From Balanoglossus misakiensis (Eukaryota > Hemichordata): a DNA stretch of 64,000 nt. The notes beneath the pieces were generated by a model. The model was not told the DNA's origin. It did not search any database and was given only the letters and a program-made list of their open reading frames with translations. The translations under genes were made by a program, and so were the position numbers. Shown piece by piece: positions 42,839 to 53,640 of this stretch (position 1 is its first letter; every line of letters starts with the position of its first letter). Location of the stretch: positions 8,432,001 through 8,496,000 of the forward strand of contig CM082589.2 of NCBI GenBank assembly GCA_040954595.2. The letters are read 5' to 3'.

Positions 42839-45307
42839 TTACATGTTATTCATGAATTCTCCAACTGTCCGGGTCGCCATGATAACCGACCAACGAGCGA
42901 GATCAACCAAATTAACAACGTGTGTGTCAGGGCCGATTTTGATTTCTTCTTCTGAACTAAGTTCTTTTCGGTGTTTGTGGCGATTGGCAATTTCAAATAG
43001 AAACCTCAGCTGGATGTTTTCGGCCTTGTGACCTGGCTGTAAAGTAACTAAAAAATTGAATAATTCGCAGAATTTCACACGAAAGCCAATCCACTGATAC
43101 TCTTTACTATGTTGGCCCTCTAATGTCCGCTGCAAGTTTATTTCCACATTCTTATCTTGTATGTAGAAAAAATTGCAATGGTGTTTCTTTGGATCCCTTG
43201 AGTAATGGTGTTCCTGAAAATCACCCATTATTCTATCAAGTGTATTTCTTGCCTCCAGTATAACGTCGGCCGCACGACGAACTTGGTGTACATCGCCGCG
43301 GTCGTCGCCGCCTCCGTCGACGCCGGAAAAACTGAGCAGTTCGACGTGCTTGGTGCACAAATTTTGTAGGCGTTTCGCGTGTCTCATGACAACACCGTCG
43401 AACTTGGTTTGCAGTTCCGCGTAACGCGATGCGCCGTCCTCGTCGCCGGTATGTGAACTGCAGCCCGGCGCTAAAGCTGACATCGTTTTCGATCTGAGAA
43501 GGCGCTTGACTTTGGCGCAGTCCTCGAACCAGCTGTGATCAAACATTTCACTTTCAGGACAAGAATTTAACATCTCAAGAAGGCTCAGTGATCCCTCAAC
43601 ACTATAAAAATCAACCGCTTTCGAAAATTCCGCCCTTGCTTCTTTCACGTTGCCGTCAGTTTTATGATCCCACCCTTTCAAACAATGGAGTCTGCCTTGC
43701 AATTTCCCATATTCCTCCACGTTGTAAGCCCGTATCTTATCTATATACTCCCTCGACTTACAAATGTTGTCCGTTTGCAAATACAAGTTTGCCAGCGCCA
43801 TTTCGATACGTCGTACCTCGGTCGAATCCGAGTGCAGATACGCTTGCTCATAATAGAAACACGCACTCCCCACACACCCGCTCCTTTCATACACCCACCC
43901 CAGTAATTCAAGCGAATGCGTATCTTTATTATTTTGAACCAACAATGTATTCAAAATCCCAATCAGTCGTTTCTCAGCCTGCGTACTAGACCAAGAATCT
44001 CTCTCGGCCCTCAGGGCTTCTTGGTATTGTACGATTGCATCCTTGTTTTCATTTCTGTACTCTAGAAATTTTCCAAAGTAGAAATGCGCAGAGGCTTTGT
44101 CAATACTATCTTCCGTTTCAGTAAGCTCCGAATACAGTTGGCGAGCTTTGTCGACTTCACCGCAAAGAGAGTATAAGAAAGCCCTCTCACATTTTACCAC
44201 GAAATTACGTTTATCATTTTCCAAGGCCCGTTCACAATAATCAACAGCTTTGTTTACATGTAAATGATCCCGCTTCTTTGTCTTTAGAAAGCGTGATTTG
44301 TATACAAGTGCAAGCTGGTGTAGTGCGAAGACGGATTTTGGTTCAATGGTCAGAACTTTTTCGAGAACATCGACGGCTTTCTGGAGATTATCACTCTTTT
44401 GGTGCGCCTCGCCTAAACGCTGCAACATGATGGTGTTTCCCCCCGCCTCTTTGATTGCAAGTTGGAAATGCCAATCGGCTTCCAAGCGCGACCCCTTTTC
44501 GAGTAGTCTCCTCCCCAGAAACACCCTGGCTAAGCTATGGTTTGGGTCTAAGGCCAACAGCTTTCGCAGCAATTTCTCTTCTTTGGTGACAGCTGAGCCG
44601 GGCTTGCCCCTGTCGCCGCCTTCCCGAGTGCGGTGTTCTGTCTTGGCCACCAGCCGAGTGTAAGCATACAACCAAGCCACTTTCTCGGGGTAAACCTCAA
44701 ACGCTTCCTCGTAAAGTGAGATAGCGCCCCCGAATTTCGTGGGACTGAACCACCCCATAGCAAATGCCTGGTGGGCTTTCAGATACGCCTTAGCATTGCC
44801 TGAAAGGCTGCCAAACATGTTTTTCAAACACGAAAAGGTTTCTTGGGATTCTGATGCTCTACCCTGCTTGAATAAAATCCAGGCTTTATCCGCCAACAAG
44901 ACGGCTGTGTCTCCACAGGGACCATCATCCCCAAGTTTCACCTGTTTCTTTTCTCTCTCGTTGTCTTCCAACGCTTCATTCAGCCACTTGAGAGCCTCGA
45001 CTAAATCTTTTGATACAAACAGATAGGCCTTCAGGGCCTTTCCTGGTACAGGTGTCTGTTCGGGGTAATCTCTTAAATCGGCATCGATGTAGTCCATTAA
45101 CTTCTGCAAGAGAGAACAACACAAAGAACACGATATATATTTTTGTGACTACAATTTCGTGGAATTTTCTCTACTTCAACGTTTTTCAATACAGACTGTA
45201 TCTGTGTACTGACATAGGCCTACCTCCGTTGTTCGGTAGCATTTGTCTTCCAAATTCCAGGTGAAATGGCACGGGTATCGCTTGAGTTCTTCCCCAACAT
45301 TCAACAT
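42839..45307 (-). CDS. IFIT-like tetratricopeptide protein 2 (782 aa)
   Basis: Minus strand: exon 1 is 45307-45224 (28 codons, donor GTAGGC), followed by a 120-bp intron and exon 2 at 45103-42839. Exon 1 carries the IFIT signature (ELKRYPCHFTWNLEDKC). Exon 2 has TPRs such as EPKSVFALHQLALVYKS and LELLGWVYERSGCVGSACFY, collinear with gene 1. The shared C-terminal extension includes NFFYIQDKNV and FCELFNFLVTLQPGH, then ANRHKHRKEL at about residue 734 and a final helix (NLVDLARWSVIMATRTVGEF). The NRHKHR stretch is reminiscent of HEPN-type helical domains; gene 1 has SNYTHWVGL at this place. CTGCAG just before the ATG could be an acceptor, implying a 5' UTR exon upstream, where a satellite foldback starts 46 bp away. 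The two genes are tandem duplicates, well diverged. Confidence 0.86.
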
Positions 45308-45395
45308 TCTGCAGGGTGGGAATAAATTGATAACATATAAGCAGGGGTTTGGTATGGCAAGCCTCAGGGATCTTAAGTATAGCAATAGTAGTATA

Positions 45396-45945
45396 CAATG
45401 TTGAAGTAGTACGATTATATTTTGATTCGTTAATATATTATAATAAATAGTAGTATATAATGTTGAAGTAGTACGATTATATTTTGATTCGTTAATATAT
45501 TATAAATAAATAGTAGTATATAATGTTGAAGTAGTACGATTATATTTTGATTCGTTAATATATTATAAATAAATAGTAGTATATAATGTTGAGGTAGTAC
45601 GATTATATTTTGATTCGTTAATATATTATAAATAAATAGTAGTATATAATGTTGAAGTAGTACGATTATATTTTGATTCGTTAATATATTATAAATAAAT
45701 AGTAGTATATAATGTTGAAGTAGTACGATTATATTTTGATTCGTTAATATATTATAAATAAATAGTAGTATATAATGTTGAAGTAGTACGATTATATTTT
45801 GATTCGTTAATATATTATAAATAAATAGTAGTATATAATGTTGAAGTAGTACGATTATATTTTGATTCGTTAATATATTATAAATAAATAGTAGTATATA
45901 ATGTTGAAGTAGTACGATTATATTTTGATTCGTTAATATATTATG
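45396..45945 (+). repeat. 63-bp satellite array, left arm (about 8.7 units)
   Basis: Unit begins AATGTTGAAGTAGTACGATT and ends ATAAATAGTAGTATAT. Copies are almost identical; one has GAGG for GAAG near 45590, and the first full unit is one A shorter. No spacers are present, so this is a plain tandem repeat. Confidence 0.97.
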
Positions 45946-46081
45946 ATACTTTGCTAGTATTATTATTATTTACTTGTTTACAACCTTCACTTCCACCTCA
46001 CCAGAGGGCGCACAATTTTTGCTGTCGGCCATTTTCCGTGTTTTCCGTTTGTTTTGTGCGTCTCAGTCGCAGTCGAATGAG

Positions 46082-46254
46082 ATGGACATCGAGGCAATAT
46101 TGCAGGAGATAAATTTGGCAATGAGCGGGTTGAAGCTGCCACCGTTCTTTCCATGACGGAAGGGGAAATAAAGAGCTTGGGAGTTACAAGAGCAGGTGAT
46201 CGAGTGCGACTCCGAAACCTTTGCAAGGAAGCAACTCAGCCGTCACCGGCCTAG
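46082..46254 (+). pseudogene. SAM-domain gene fragment (element-borne)
   Basis: Starts MDIEAILQEINLAMSG. After a frame change before 46153 it continues MTEGEIKSLGVTRAGDRVRL and ends at TAG 46252-46254. The TEGEIKSLGVTRAGDRVRL core looks like the C-terminal helices of a SAM domain. It is short, broken and located in the foldback loop, so it is probably a piece of a transposon-encoded gene. The match is by eye. Confidence 0.5.
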
Positions 46255-46426
46255 CTCTGCGTACAGGTCTGTGTGTTCCCGGCGTTACACGGCCTCCACC
46301 ACAGCCCTGCAAGGCGCCATAGAAAAAACTGGTGCTTCTGCGGTCCGGATCCGGACTGCAGCTTTTTCGGCCGAAATTCGATTTTATCCAAGCAAAATCC
46401 TTTACCTGTCTACTTCTGCCCCCTAA

Positions 46427-46628
46427 CCGACTCCAAATATGATGCGATTAACTTGTCCTAACGTCCGAACCGCTCGCTTTCTAAAACTTTTTTGTTTACC
46501 CATGGAGATAAACTCGCTGTAAGCTTTATATTTAATATGGCGATCTCAACATGTAAACACACAAAAATGAATCAAACGCGAGTGGTTCGGACGTTAGGAC
46601 AAGTTAATCGCATCATATTTGGAGTCGG
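46427..46628. mobile_element. palindromic MITE (202 bp) with TAA/TTA flanks
   Basis: CCGACTCCAAATATGATGCG at the left and its complement at the right, with about 52-bp near-perfect arms. It is flanked by TAA (46424-46426) and TTA (46629-46631). Confidence 0.8.
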
Positions 46629-46631
46629 TTA

Positions 46632-47110
46632 GGGACCGTTCAGTTTTTACGGCCTGGGGGGGGGGGGGCGGCAAAATCCAGGGGGGGGGGGGTCACTTGA
46701 ATTTTGAAGTCCACAAGGGGGGGGTCATCTGGTTTTTTTAAACGTTTAGGGGGGGGGTCACATACTTTCGCCACCGAACTTTTGCTTTTGAGTCCACAAA
46801 ATTGCAGTTTCGCACCCTTTATTTTACCCCCTCCCACACCCACCCCCTTCATTATCCGCCACATGTCATTTTTTGCTGGTTTGTCTAGTGAACCAGGCCA
46901 GAGTGCTTGCCACCCCAAACCCACCGATGATAAAATTTAACAAAGTGAATACATAAGGGACCGTTCAGTTTTTACGGCAGGGGGGGGGGGGCAAGTTTGT
47001 GTCATCGGTTCTCAAAATCAGGCCGACCCCCCCTTCACCCAGGACCAAAAAATGATGCCCCCCCTTTGACAGACCCAAAAATATGATGACCCCCCCCCAC
47101 GCCCAAAACA
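46632..47110. repeat. G-rich element pair related to the Harbinger-like MITEs
   Basis: GGGACCGTTCAGTTTTTACG occurs at 46633 and again at 46959, each followed by a G run. The interior (GTCCACAAAATTGCAGTTTC and a CCCACACCCACCCCCTTCA stretch) matches the middle of the MITE at 11861-12592, so the families are related. Confidence 0.7.
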
Positions 47111-47330
47111 TTCGCCGTCCTGATCCTATGTACACTGTATGCAATAAAGGGAATGAGGCTCCTGACACCCCAATTATAAATTTCTTAAAGTATTATTGAA
47201 GTATATAATAGTATATCGTTGCAATAAAGAAATCTATGAACAAATCAAAATGACAAGTCAATACAATTATAGTTGCTAGAATCGGTAAAACAAGAAAAGT
47301 GCCGGGGGTGGGTGTGGGAGGGGGTGTCGT

Positions 47331-47680
47331 ATATAATCGTACTACTTCAACATTATATACTACTATTTATTTATAATATATTAACGAATCAAAATATAAT
47401 CGTACTACTTCAACATAATATACTACTATTTATTTATAATATATTAACGAATCAAAATATAATCGTACTACTTCAACATTATATACTACTATTTATTTAT
47501 AATATATTAACGAATCAAAATATAATCGTACTACTTCAACATAATATACTACTATTTATTTATAATATATTAACGAATCAAAATATAATCGTACTACTTC
47601 AACATTATATACTACTATTTATTATAATATATTAACGAATCAAAATATAATCGTACTACTTCAACATTATATACTACTAT
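47331..47680 (-). repeat. 63-bp satellite array, right arm (about 5.5 units)
   Basis: Reverse complement of the left-arm unit (TAATCGTACTACTTCAACAT). A CATAATATAC variant alternates with CATTATATAC in successive units, suggesting a two-unit higher-order expansion. Confidence 0.96.
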
Positions 47681-47748
47681 TGCTATACTTAAGACCCCTG
47701 AGGCTTGCCATAGGTTTGGGGCACCAATCTAATATTCTTCGATATCAA

Positions 47749-47850
47749 ATGACGTCAGACGCGCTCAGGCGGCAGTTATGTTTGCATTCAAATTTCCAGA
47801 TGACGGGCAACTTCAGCAACGTGGTCCAAACAAAGACTGTACAGACGAAA
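47749..47850 (+). pseudogene. possible orphan IFIT-type first exon, head-to-head with IFIT-like gene 2
   Basis: An ATG just outside the right foldback arm opens MTSDALRRQLCLHSNFQMTG, which loosely follows the spacing of the IFIT exon-1 signature L-x-C-H-F-x-W-x-L. Its mirrored position relative to exon 1 of gene 2 fits an inverted duplication. Key residues are changed, no clean donor follows, and no TPR exon lies downstream before 49.4 kb. Confidence 0.3.
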
Positions 47851-49439
47851 CTCTATGAGGCTGATAAGGCATTATACCTGATACATGTTACGTGTCTGGC
47901 GGTTTTACAGTAAAAACATAATCGGAAAAACTTTTACTGGATGCCGAAATATTGCTTGCCCGTCACCTGGAAATGACGACGCCGTGGGTCACATAGCCAG
48001 ATCACGTGATTGAAAGTAAAGAATTACAAAGAACCTGCCTTCATGTGTGTTATCTCTTAAACACCTTGTGACGTTGTTCAAAGGGTTCTGTGTTTGTATA
48101 TTTGACTATTTAAACATGTTGAATTATACTTCAATACTTCCATCGTCCATTTTTGGTCAATACCAAAAACTATGTCGAAGTGCTATTCACATATGATGAG
48201 CATGTACATGTATGTGTATGGATGTTTACTTGCATTTCACATGATTCGAAATCGCGTCGTCTTGTGTTACTTATATACATGTAATCGTAGGCCTACACGC
48301 AGCAAGGAAGTCAGCGCACAAAATCTATCAACATAGAGTCTTTCGCTTACCTCGAATTCTGGCGGATACAGTATTTAAAAGATTTCCTTTTGGTGCGTGT
48401 GTTACAAAAATTAACCGTCGTTCGTAATTCTCTCCGACAACAAAGTATTAAAACGATAAGCACTCTACTGTTTAGGTCTTTCGGTTCGAATACACAGAAA
48501 TGTGGAATTTCCGAGAATGAGGCCACTCAAGTCACCCAGACCTTGCTGTGTTCTACACTGCGCATGCGCGGAAATACCTGGATAGTGATACGCAGAACGC
48601 GGTTTTCCAGCAACAAGGACAATGCATGTATTTTCTGAATTATATTCTTGAGTTCCCAGACCCAGACATTGTACCCAAAAATATTTTATCGTGATCTGTG
48701 TACATCCCATTTATAATAAGTAAATGAGCTAATGTTACATGTGAATCAAGCTTACAACTCATTCATGGTATATGTAGATCAGGGCCAGGCCGAGGTAACC
48801 CGCGACTCAACTATGCCACATTTTGCTATGCTTCAGCAAATATTGGACTGGATTTTGTTTGTGTCACAAATCAGTGCCATTTTGTGTGCAGTTCTACTTT
48901 TTGCGTCATCGTATGTCGACTTTAAATAAATGAAACTTTTTAAATTAGTGACATATTTCCTAAATTACTGCACCCATTTTGATAAAACGTTCGACTGATA
49001 TTGATCTAACAGACAACTAACTGTGCCGTGAGTCATATAGAAATGTCATGTTAATTACCTGCTAATTTGAATATGTAACTAACTTTGGTAATAACAGTAT
49101 CACTATAAATCCTAATAACATAAGAATTACATGTTTTGTAATAAGTGTGTCACTCTTAAAATTTAATTTTTTTATGTAAATGTTCTGTATTGTGCGATTA
49201 CGCTAATCAATGCGATTGCACGCAAAGTAACTGTTTGTGTTAGATTTTAGTTATTTAAAGGTACATGGTAACCCCCAATTTACATATGTCCGTAAAGGGC
49301 CAAACTGGCGTATCTGAGTGTTCTAAAGAACATATGGTGGCGCTTTTTTGCGTGTTTGTAACTATGTGTATTGATAAAGACGTGAATTTAATGACGTTTT
49401 ATGTAGAATAACGTTCTTTTCTATCTTATGAATGAACAG
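47851..49439. other. spacer, no recognised gene
   Basis: Several short open frames without recognisable motifs. Confidence 0.5.
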
Positions 49440-49959
49440 ATCCTCCACAATATAAACAACCAGTGGGGGAGTTTATTGAAATGCAGCCCAATTTTAACAA
49501 AAATGCAAGAGTTACATTAGCATGGGCAAAGACCAATCAGCCAACCAGGTAAGAGTAATATTAGAGACGGACATACAAATATACATGTACATATATTAGA
49601 ATTAGGATCAGACTACAGCCAATGTCAAAGACAGCACGAACAGCCAGACAGACAGACGGACCGACAGACAGACAGACATATAGGCATGATGTTTACTGAA
49701 ATGAAGGCAGTCATATGAACTGTGAGTGAAAAATTATTTTTTTTAAATATAAAACTACATAATTTTGATGAGGTAAGTTTAGAGGACTGTATAGTAGTAT
49801 CGGTAGATCAAATTATAACATAACAATACTTGACTTACTGATAGATTGATTTGATGGCAATATTGGTCGAAAATAAACCTCTGGGCCAATTTCCAATATT
49901 AATCTGTACTTTTCAGGAATGACACCCAAATGACGACGTTGTCAGAGAAGAGCAAGTAA
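49440..49959 (+). CDS. two 3'-terminal exons, candidate end of the TRPM gene
   Basis: 49440-49548 sits between a good acceptor (TATGAATGAACAG after a pyrimidine-rich stretch) and the donor GTAAGA. In the only open frame it reads PPQYKQPVGEFIEMQPNFNK and on to NQPTR. 49917-49959 follows TACTTTTCAG and reads NDTQMTTLSEKSK before a TAA. The first exon needs a phase-1 predecessor and the second starts in phase 2. TRPM exon 12 ends in phase 1, and adding both exons gives 2019 nt, exactly 673 codons. If joined, a 13.5-kb intron would contain both IFIT-like genes on the opposite strand. Otherwise these exons belong to a gene whose upstream exons I did not find. Confidence 0.5.
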
Positions 49960-50459
49960 ATAGATTGCAGAGAAAATAGTTCAATGGTCAAAAACCCTAA
50001 ACTCCCATCCTGGTATTTTGGCGGTATCTGGTATTCACAAATCGACATTTTGGTGTGAGAGAAAAAACATATTTTGCCTCAAAATGCGCTACATTGATGA
50101 TAAACATGCATATATGTACACATTTGGTGAACATGGCCGATTGAGTAAACTGATGAGTCATTCCGACAAAAGTCACCAGGATGTAAGGTTCTTCAGGGTT
50201 CTTGAAATGGCCTATAGTAGAATATCTTGAACAACCAGAGGCAAATACTATCGCGTGTGTTCAGTAAATGCACGAAGATTAGATTACTATGCCGAGTCTG
50301 ATGATATCCATGACGTCACAGGAGCATAGCTGCCAGGAAAATATATACATTACGTAAAACTTGAAACCCCAAACTGTATGCGGTAAATAAGATAAATTCG
50401 TGGAAAAAAGAATGTCAGCGTTAATAGCAATATGCAACCCGTTTCGATTTAAATGTTAA
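49960..50459. other. spacer, no recognised gene
   Basis: 3' flank of the two terminal exons. Nothing else was seen. Confidence 0.45.
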
Positions 50460-50782
50460 AGGGACAAAGTCTCTCTCTCGCTGCCCTTTATCAATTAATC
50501 ATACAAGACGCCATTTATGTTAATTTACATGTGGATATATAGTGAACGAATGTTAAACTACACACACCTTCCATCCCGCTTGTAAACACGTGAGTGAAAA
50601 ACTTGCCAAATGAATAATCAGAGTTTACCATTTATTCATTTTGGCGAGATTTTACTCTCATATCCTACAAACGGGATTGAAGGTGTGTGTGGTTGAACGT
50701 TCATTCACTACATTAACATTACGGTGTCTTGTATCAAACATATTTAATGGGTAAAGTGCAGCAATAGAGAGACTTTGTCCCT
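50460..50782. mobile_element. TTAA MITE, family C, copy 2
   Basis: AGGGACAAAGTCTCTCTCTC inverted ends with TTAA flanks at 50456-50459 and 50783-50786. Confidence 0.92.
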
Positions 50783-51137
50783 TTAATGTTTTCTACGCTG
50801 ATTTTGCACGAACAATGACAATTGTAAATATTCCAGAAAATGTATATAAAAGTACCTGTAAATGGAACTATGTTTATGTAACAGGAATGAAATCTCGAAC
50901 AAAATAATAAGGTTCGTGTTGTAAAATGCAACGGCCTTTCTGTAAATAATTACTGGCAAATGAGGAGAATGTGACATTTATGTAACATGATTTGTGTCAT
51001 ATAGTGTAGGCTTTTTCAACGAGTGTGCAGTACTCTTTGAGTAATGTACATAATATAAATAGTGAAATTTAAAGTTTTAAAAGGGGAATATTGTTTCTAG
51101 ATTTGTCAATCAAACATAGCTCGTGGGAACTACGTAA

Positions 51138-51270
51138 CTTATTGAGGCCAATCCGTGAAAAAAATAAAACGAGATTAAAAGTCGTAATTATGAGTTTTTA
51201 AACTCGTAGTTACGAGAATAAAAACTCGTAAATTACGAGATTTTTTTGTTTACAAATTGGCCTCAATAAG
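51138..51270. repeat. 133-bp foldback repeat
   Basis: CTTATTGAGGCCAAT at the left and ATTGGCCTCAATAAG at the right, with nested ACTCGTA/TACGAGT-type inverted units between. Probably a small MITE. Confidence 0.8.
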
Positions 51271-51784
51271 CTTCCGTATGAGAACAAACCCCATGCATTA
51301 AATTTAAATCCTATAATGTAAGCAATACTAATTGTGTTTTAGCAACTGACCCGTGATGCGAGATAATCAAGCAAATAATACTGCAAGAAGGCAGGGAAAT
51401 GTACACATTATGTTTTTTTATATTTTGAAGGCAAGTGAAAATTCCTTAGGTTTTCCAGACTAGTGTACTTGTATACCCCAAATAGAAGGGCAACAGCATA
51501 CAGGAAGCATATCACACGTTTATTGGACAGAATGATGTGAAATTAACGGTACTGTTTTTAGATTTTGTTTTGTGTAAATTGTTATTTCACAAGAATATAT
51601 AAATAAATCATCATGTTAAGTTCACTGATGAATGGGGTGTGTGTATTATACATGTATATGTCTACATCGGCCATCGCCACAGCCCGCGGAGTTCAAATGT
51701 ATTGAATTTGATCAGGGTCGACTTGAAAAATCGCCGTTTTCCATTCGTTTTATCGGTTGGTAGATCAAGTGAAGCCCAAATTAA

Positions 51785-52288
51785 AGGCACGTAAGCTGCA
51801 ACTTTTGGGATAATTTTCATAATTTTTGTTTCAAACTGCACTACCATAAGTCCATGCAGATGAAGGTAGTGAACAATACACAAGCATTATAAACCCTAAA
51901 TATGAGTGCATATGAAAGTTTTAACCAGATAAATAATAAACCTTTGCCGCAAGCGATTATGGCCGCCACCGTGGGAAAATGCAAGAAACAATGAAAATGT
52001 TGCATTTCCGGTTATGAAACTTCATAAACAAAACATGATCTCATCCACTTGAGCTCATGGAAGTAAATGTACACCACTGAGACATCAGATTTTCATTTTT
52101 CATTGCAATATTGCACTTTTTTTAAAATTGCAGGAATTTTCGTTTTTCTTTAATTTTTGGCCATTTTTTCATAAATAAGTGTTGATCTTGATATATTATC
52201 ATGAAATATCATTTAATAGACATAATTAAAAGCATATATGAGATTATTTAAAACTTTCATTTTTTATCCAGTTGCAGCTCATGTACCT
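51785..52288 (+). mobile_element. TTAA-flanked transposon, family B, reference copy
   Basis: TTAA at 51781-51784 and 52289-52292. The ends AGGCACGTAAGCTGCAAC and GTTGCAGCTCATGTACCT are inverted relative to each other. No transposase frame. It matches 9353-10056 in reverse orientation at both ends. Confidence 0.8.
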
Positions 52289-52292
52289 TTAA

Positions 52293-53640
52293 ATGAGTAA
52301 GATAGATTTCAGTGCCTATATGGTGGCACGTTTCAATCGATCGCTGGTGGATGGGGTGTTTTTTCCGGGCCTCGAAGGTGGCCGATCAGCCTGGATCGCC
52401 GGGCTGGGGCATCTCGATTCTGCCGTTGCCGTAAGACAGGGGCGACACTCGGCGACCACATGACGTTTGGCGACCTATAGATTATCTTTTATCACCATCA
52501 CCATCCTGTGCTAACTGATTGAGGGCGCCTCATTGTAAGAGTCTTGTAGCGGACGGTGGGCTGTGAGACAGTCTGGAACTACTTGTATGCATTATGACTA
52601 TAGGCCTATGAGGTAGTCTGTTGAAGCTTTTGGAAAGGTGATGTTAGCGAGAACGGCGAGGTTTTTGTCAAATAACTACAAACGAACTGTTTTCTTCATA
52701 TTTTGATATCTGATTGTGTACGAAATATTCACTGTATAAAAATGGTGCTGATTTCAGAAACTGCAGTCTGAATGACCTCGTAAGGCGAAATTGCCATTTG
52801 GCAACTTTTTGCCCCAAATGATCATTTTTAGAAAAGGGTTAAAAACAAACCGTTTTTTCCACATTCAGTGACCTGATGATATATGAACAGTCCATTGTGT
52901 GTTAAAAGTGGTGACGATTCCAAAAAAGCAGTGTCATTGACCCCACTCTTGACAAAAATTGCAATTTTGGCAACTGCATTGCCGTGTAACTGTGCAGTCA
53001 CCGCACGCAGCTCTGTTGACGACGTACGTACGTCACGGTGCGATCATTCAACGATCCCGAACTGGTAAACATTTCGGTTTTAGCCATTAGATTTCAGATT
53101 TTCGACGTCTCCTTCAAGTTCCATGCATGGCTCTATGCACATAACTGAAATATATACATAAATTCAGCAAAATTAAAATGGGGTCGCAAAAACTTTGCCA
53201 AAGTTTGTTGGTATAATGCATTAGCTTATATAAATTTCTTTTTATGGTAAAGTTTGGCAAGTCTTTGTTCGGTTACTGGTAACTGTAATCCATGTCGTAG
53301 AGGGCGTCATTGACGGGAACTGTGGACGAATCCAGGGGACGGAATCACATTATTCTCGGTACGGTCGTATGATCATTACTGCAAGTTTCTGCTCGCCGTT
53401 ACTGTTCCTTATTTGTCTCACAAACACCCAATAAATAAACCACCAAGCCATGCCAGATCTTGCAGGCAGGGTCTTGGGTTCGGAATGTTTTTAGTATTGT
53501 CTTGACTCACAATGAGTAAGCATCCATCCCTATCATCATGACTTGGCACTTTTTGTATACCAGTGCTCACAACCGATACAAGGGCGTGGCACCCCCGTGC
53601 TTCTTACGGCACTCGTACCCAGAGAAGGTCGACAACACTT
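52293..53640. other. spacer and 5' flank of the reductase gene
   Basis: 52515-52575 carries a fragment of the 170-bp MITE also seen at 57894 and 61294 (GGGCTGTGAGA...AGTCT end). No promoter element could be assigned. Confidence 0.5.

Larger units (their letters stand above)
45353..47712. repeat. 2.36-kb foldback with satellite arms
   Basis: The left end TATGGCAAGCCTCAGGGATC is mirrored by the right end ending CCTGAGGCTTGCCATA. Inside these ends, both arms enter arrays of the same 63-bp unit in opposite orientation. The loop (about 45950-47325) holds a SAM fragment, a palindromic MITE and G-rich elements. The left arm borders the first exon of IFIT-like gene 2. Confidence 0.85.

Noticed and set aside
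43588-43989. 133-aa plus-strand frame
   Set aside because: Shadow of the IFIT-like gene 2 coding strand.
45396-45945. Regular repeats suggesting a CRISPR-like array
   Set aside because: Units are contiguous 63-bp tandem copies without unique spacers, in an animal genome; it is a satellite.
46640-47168. Gly/Pro-rich minus-strand frames
   Set aside because: Composition artefacts of G-runs in MITE sequence.
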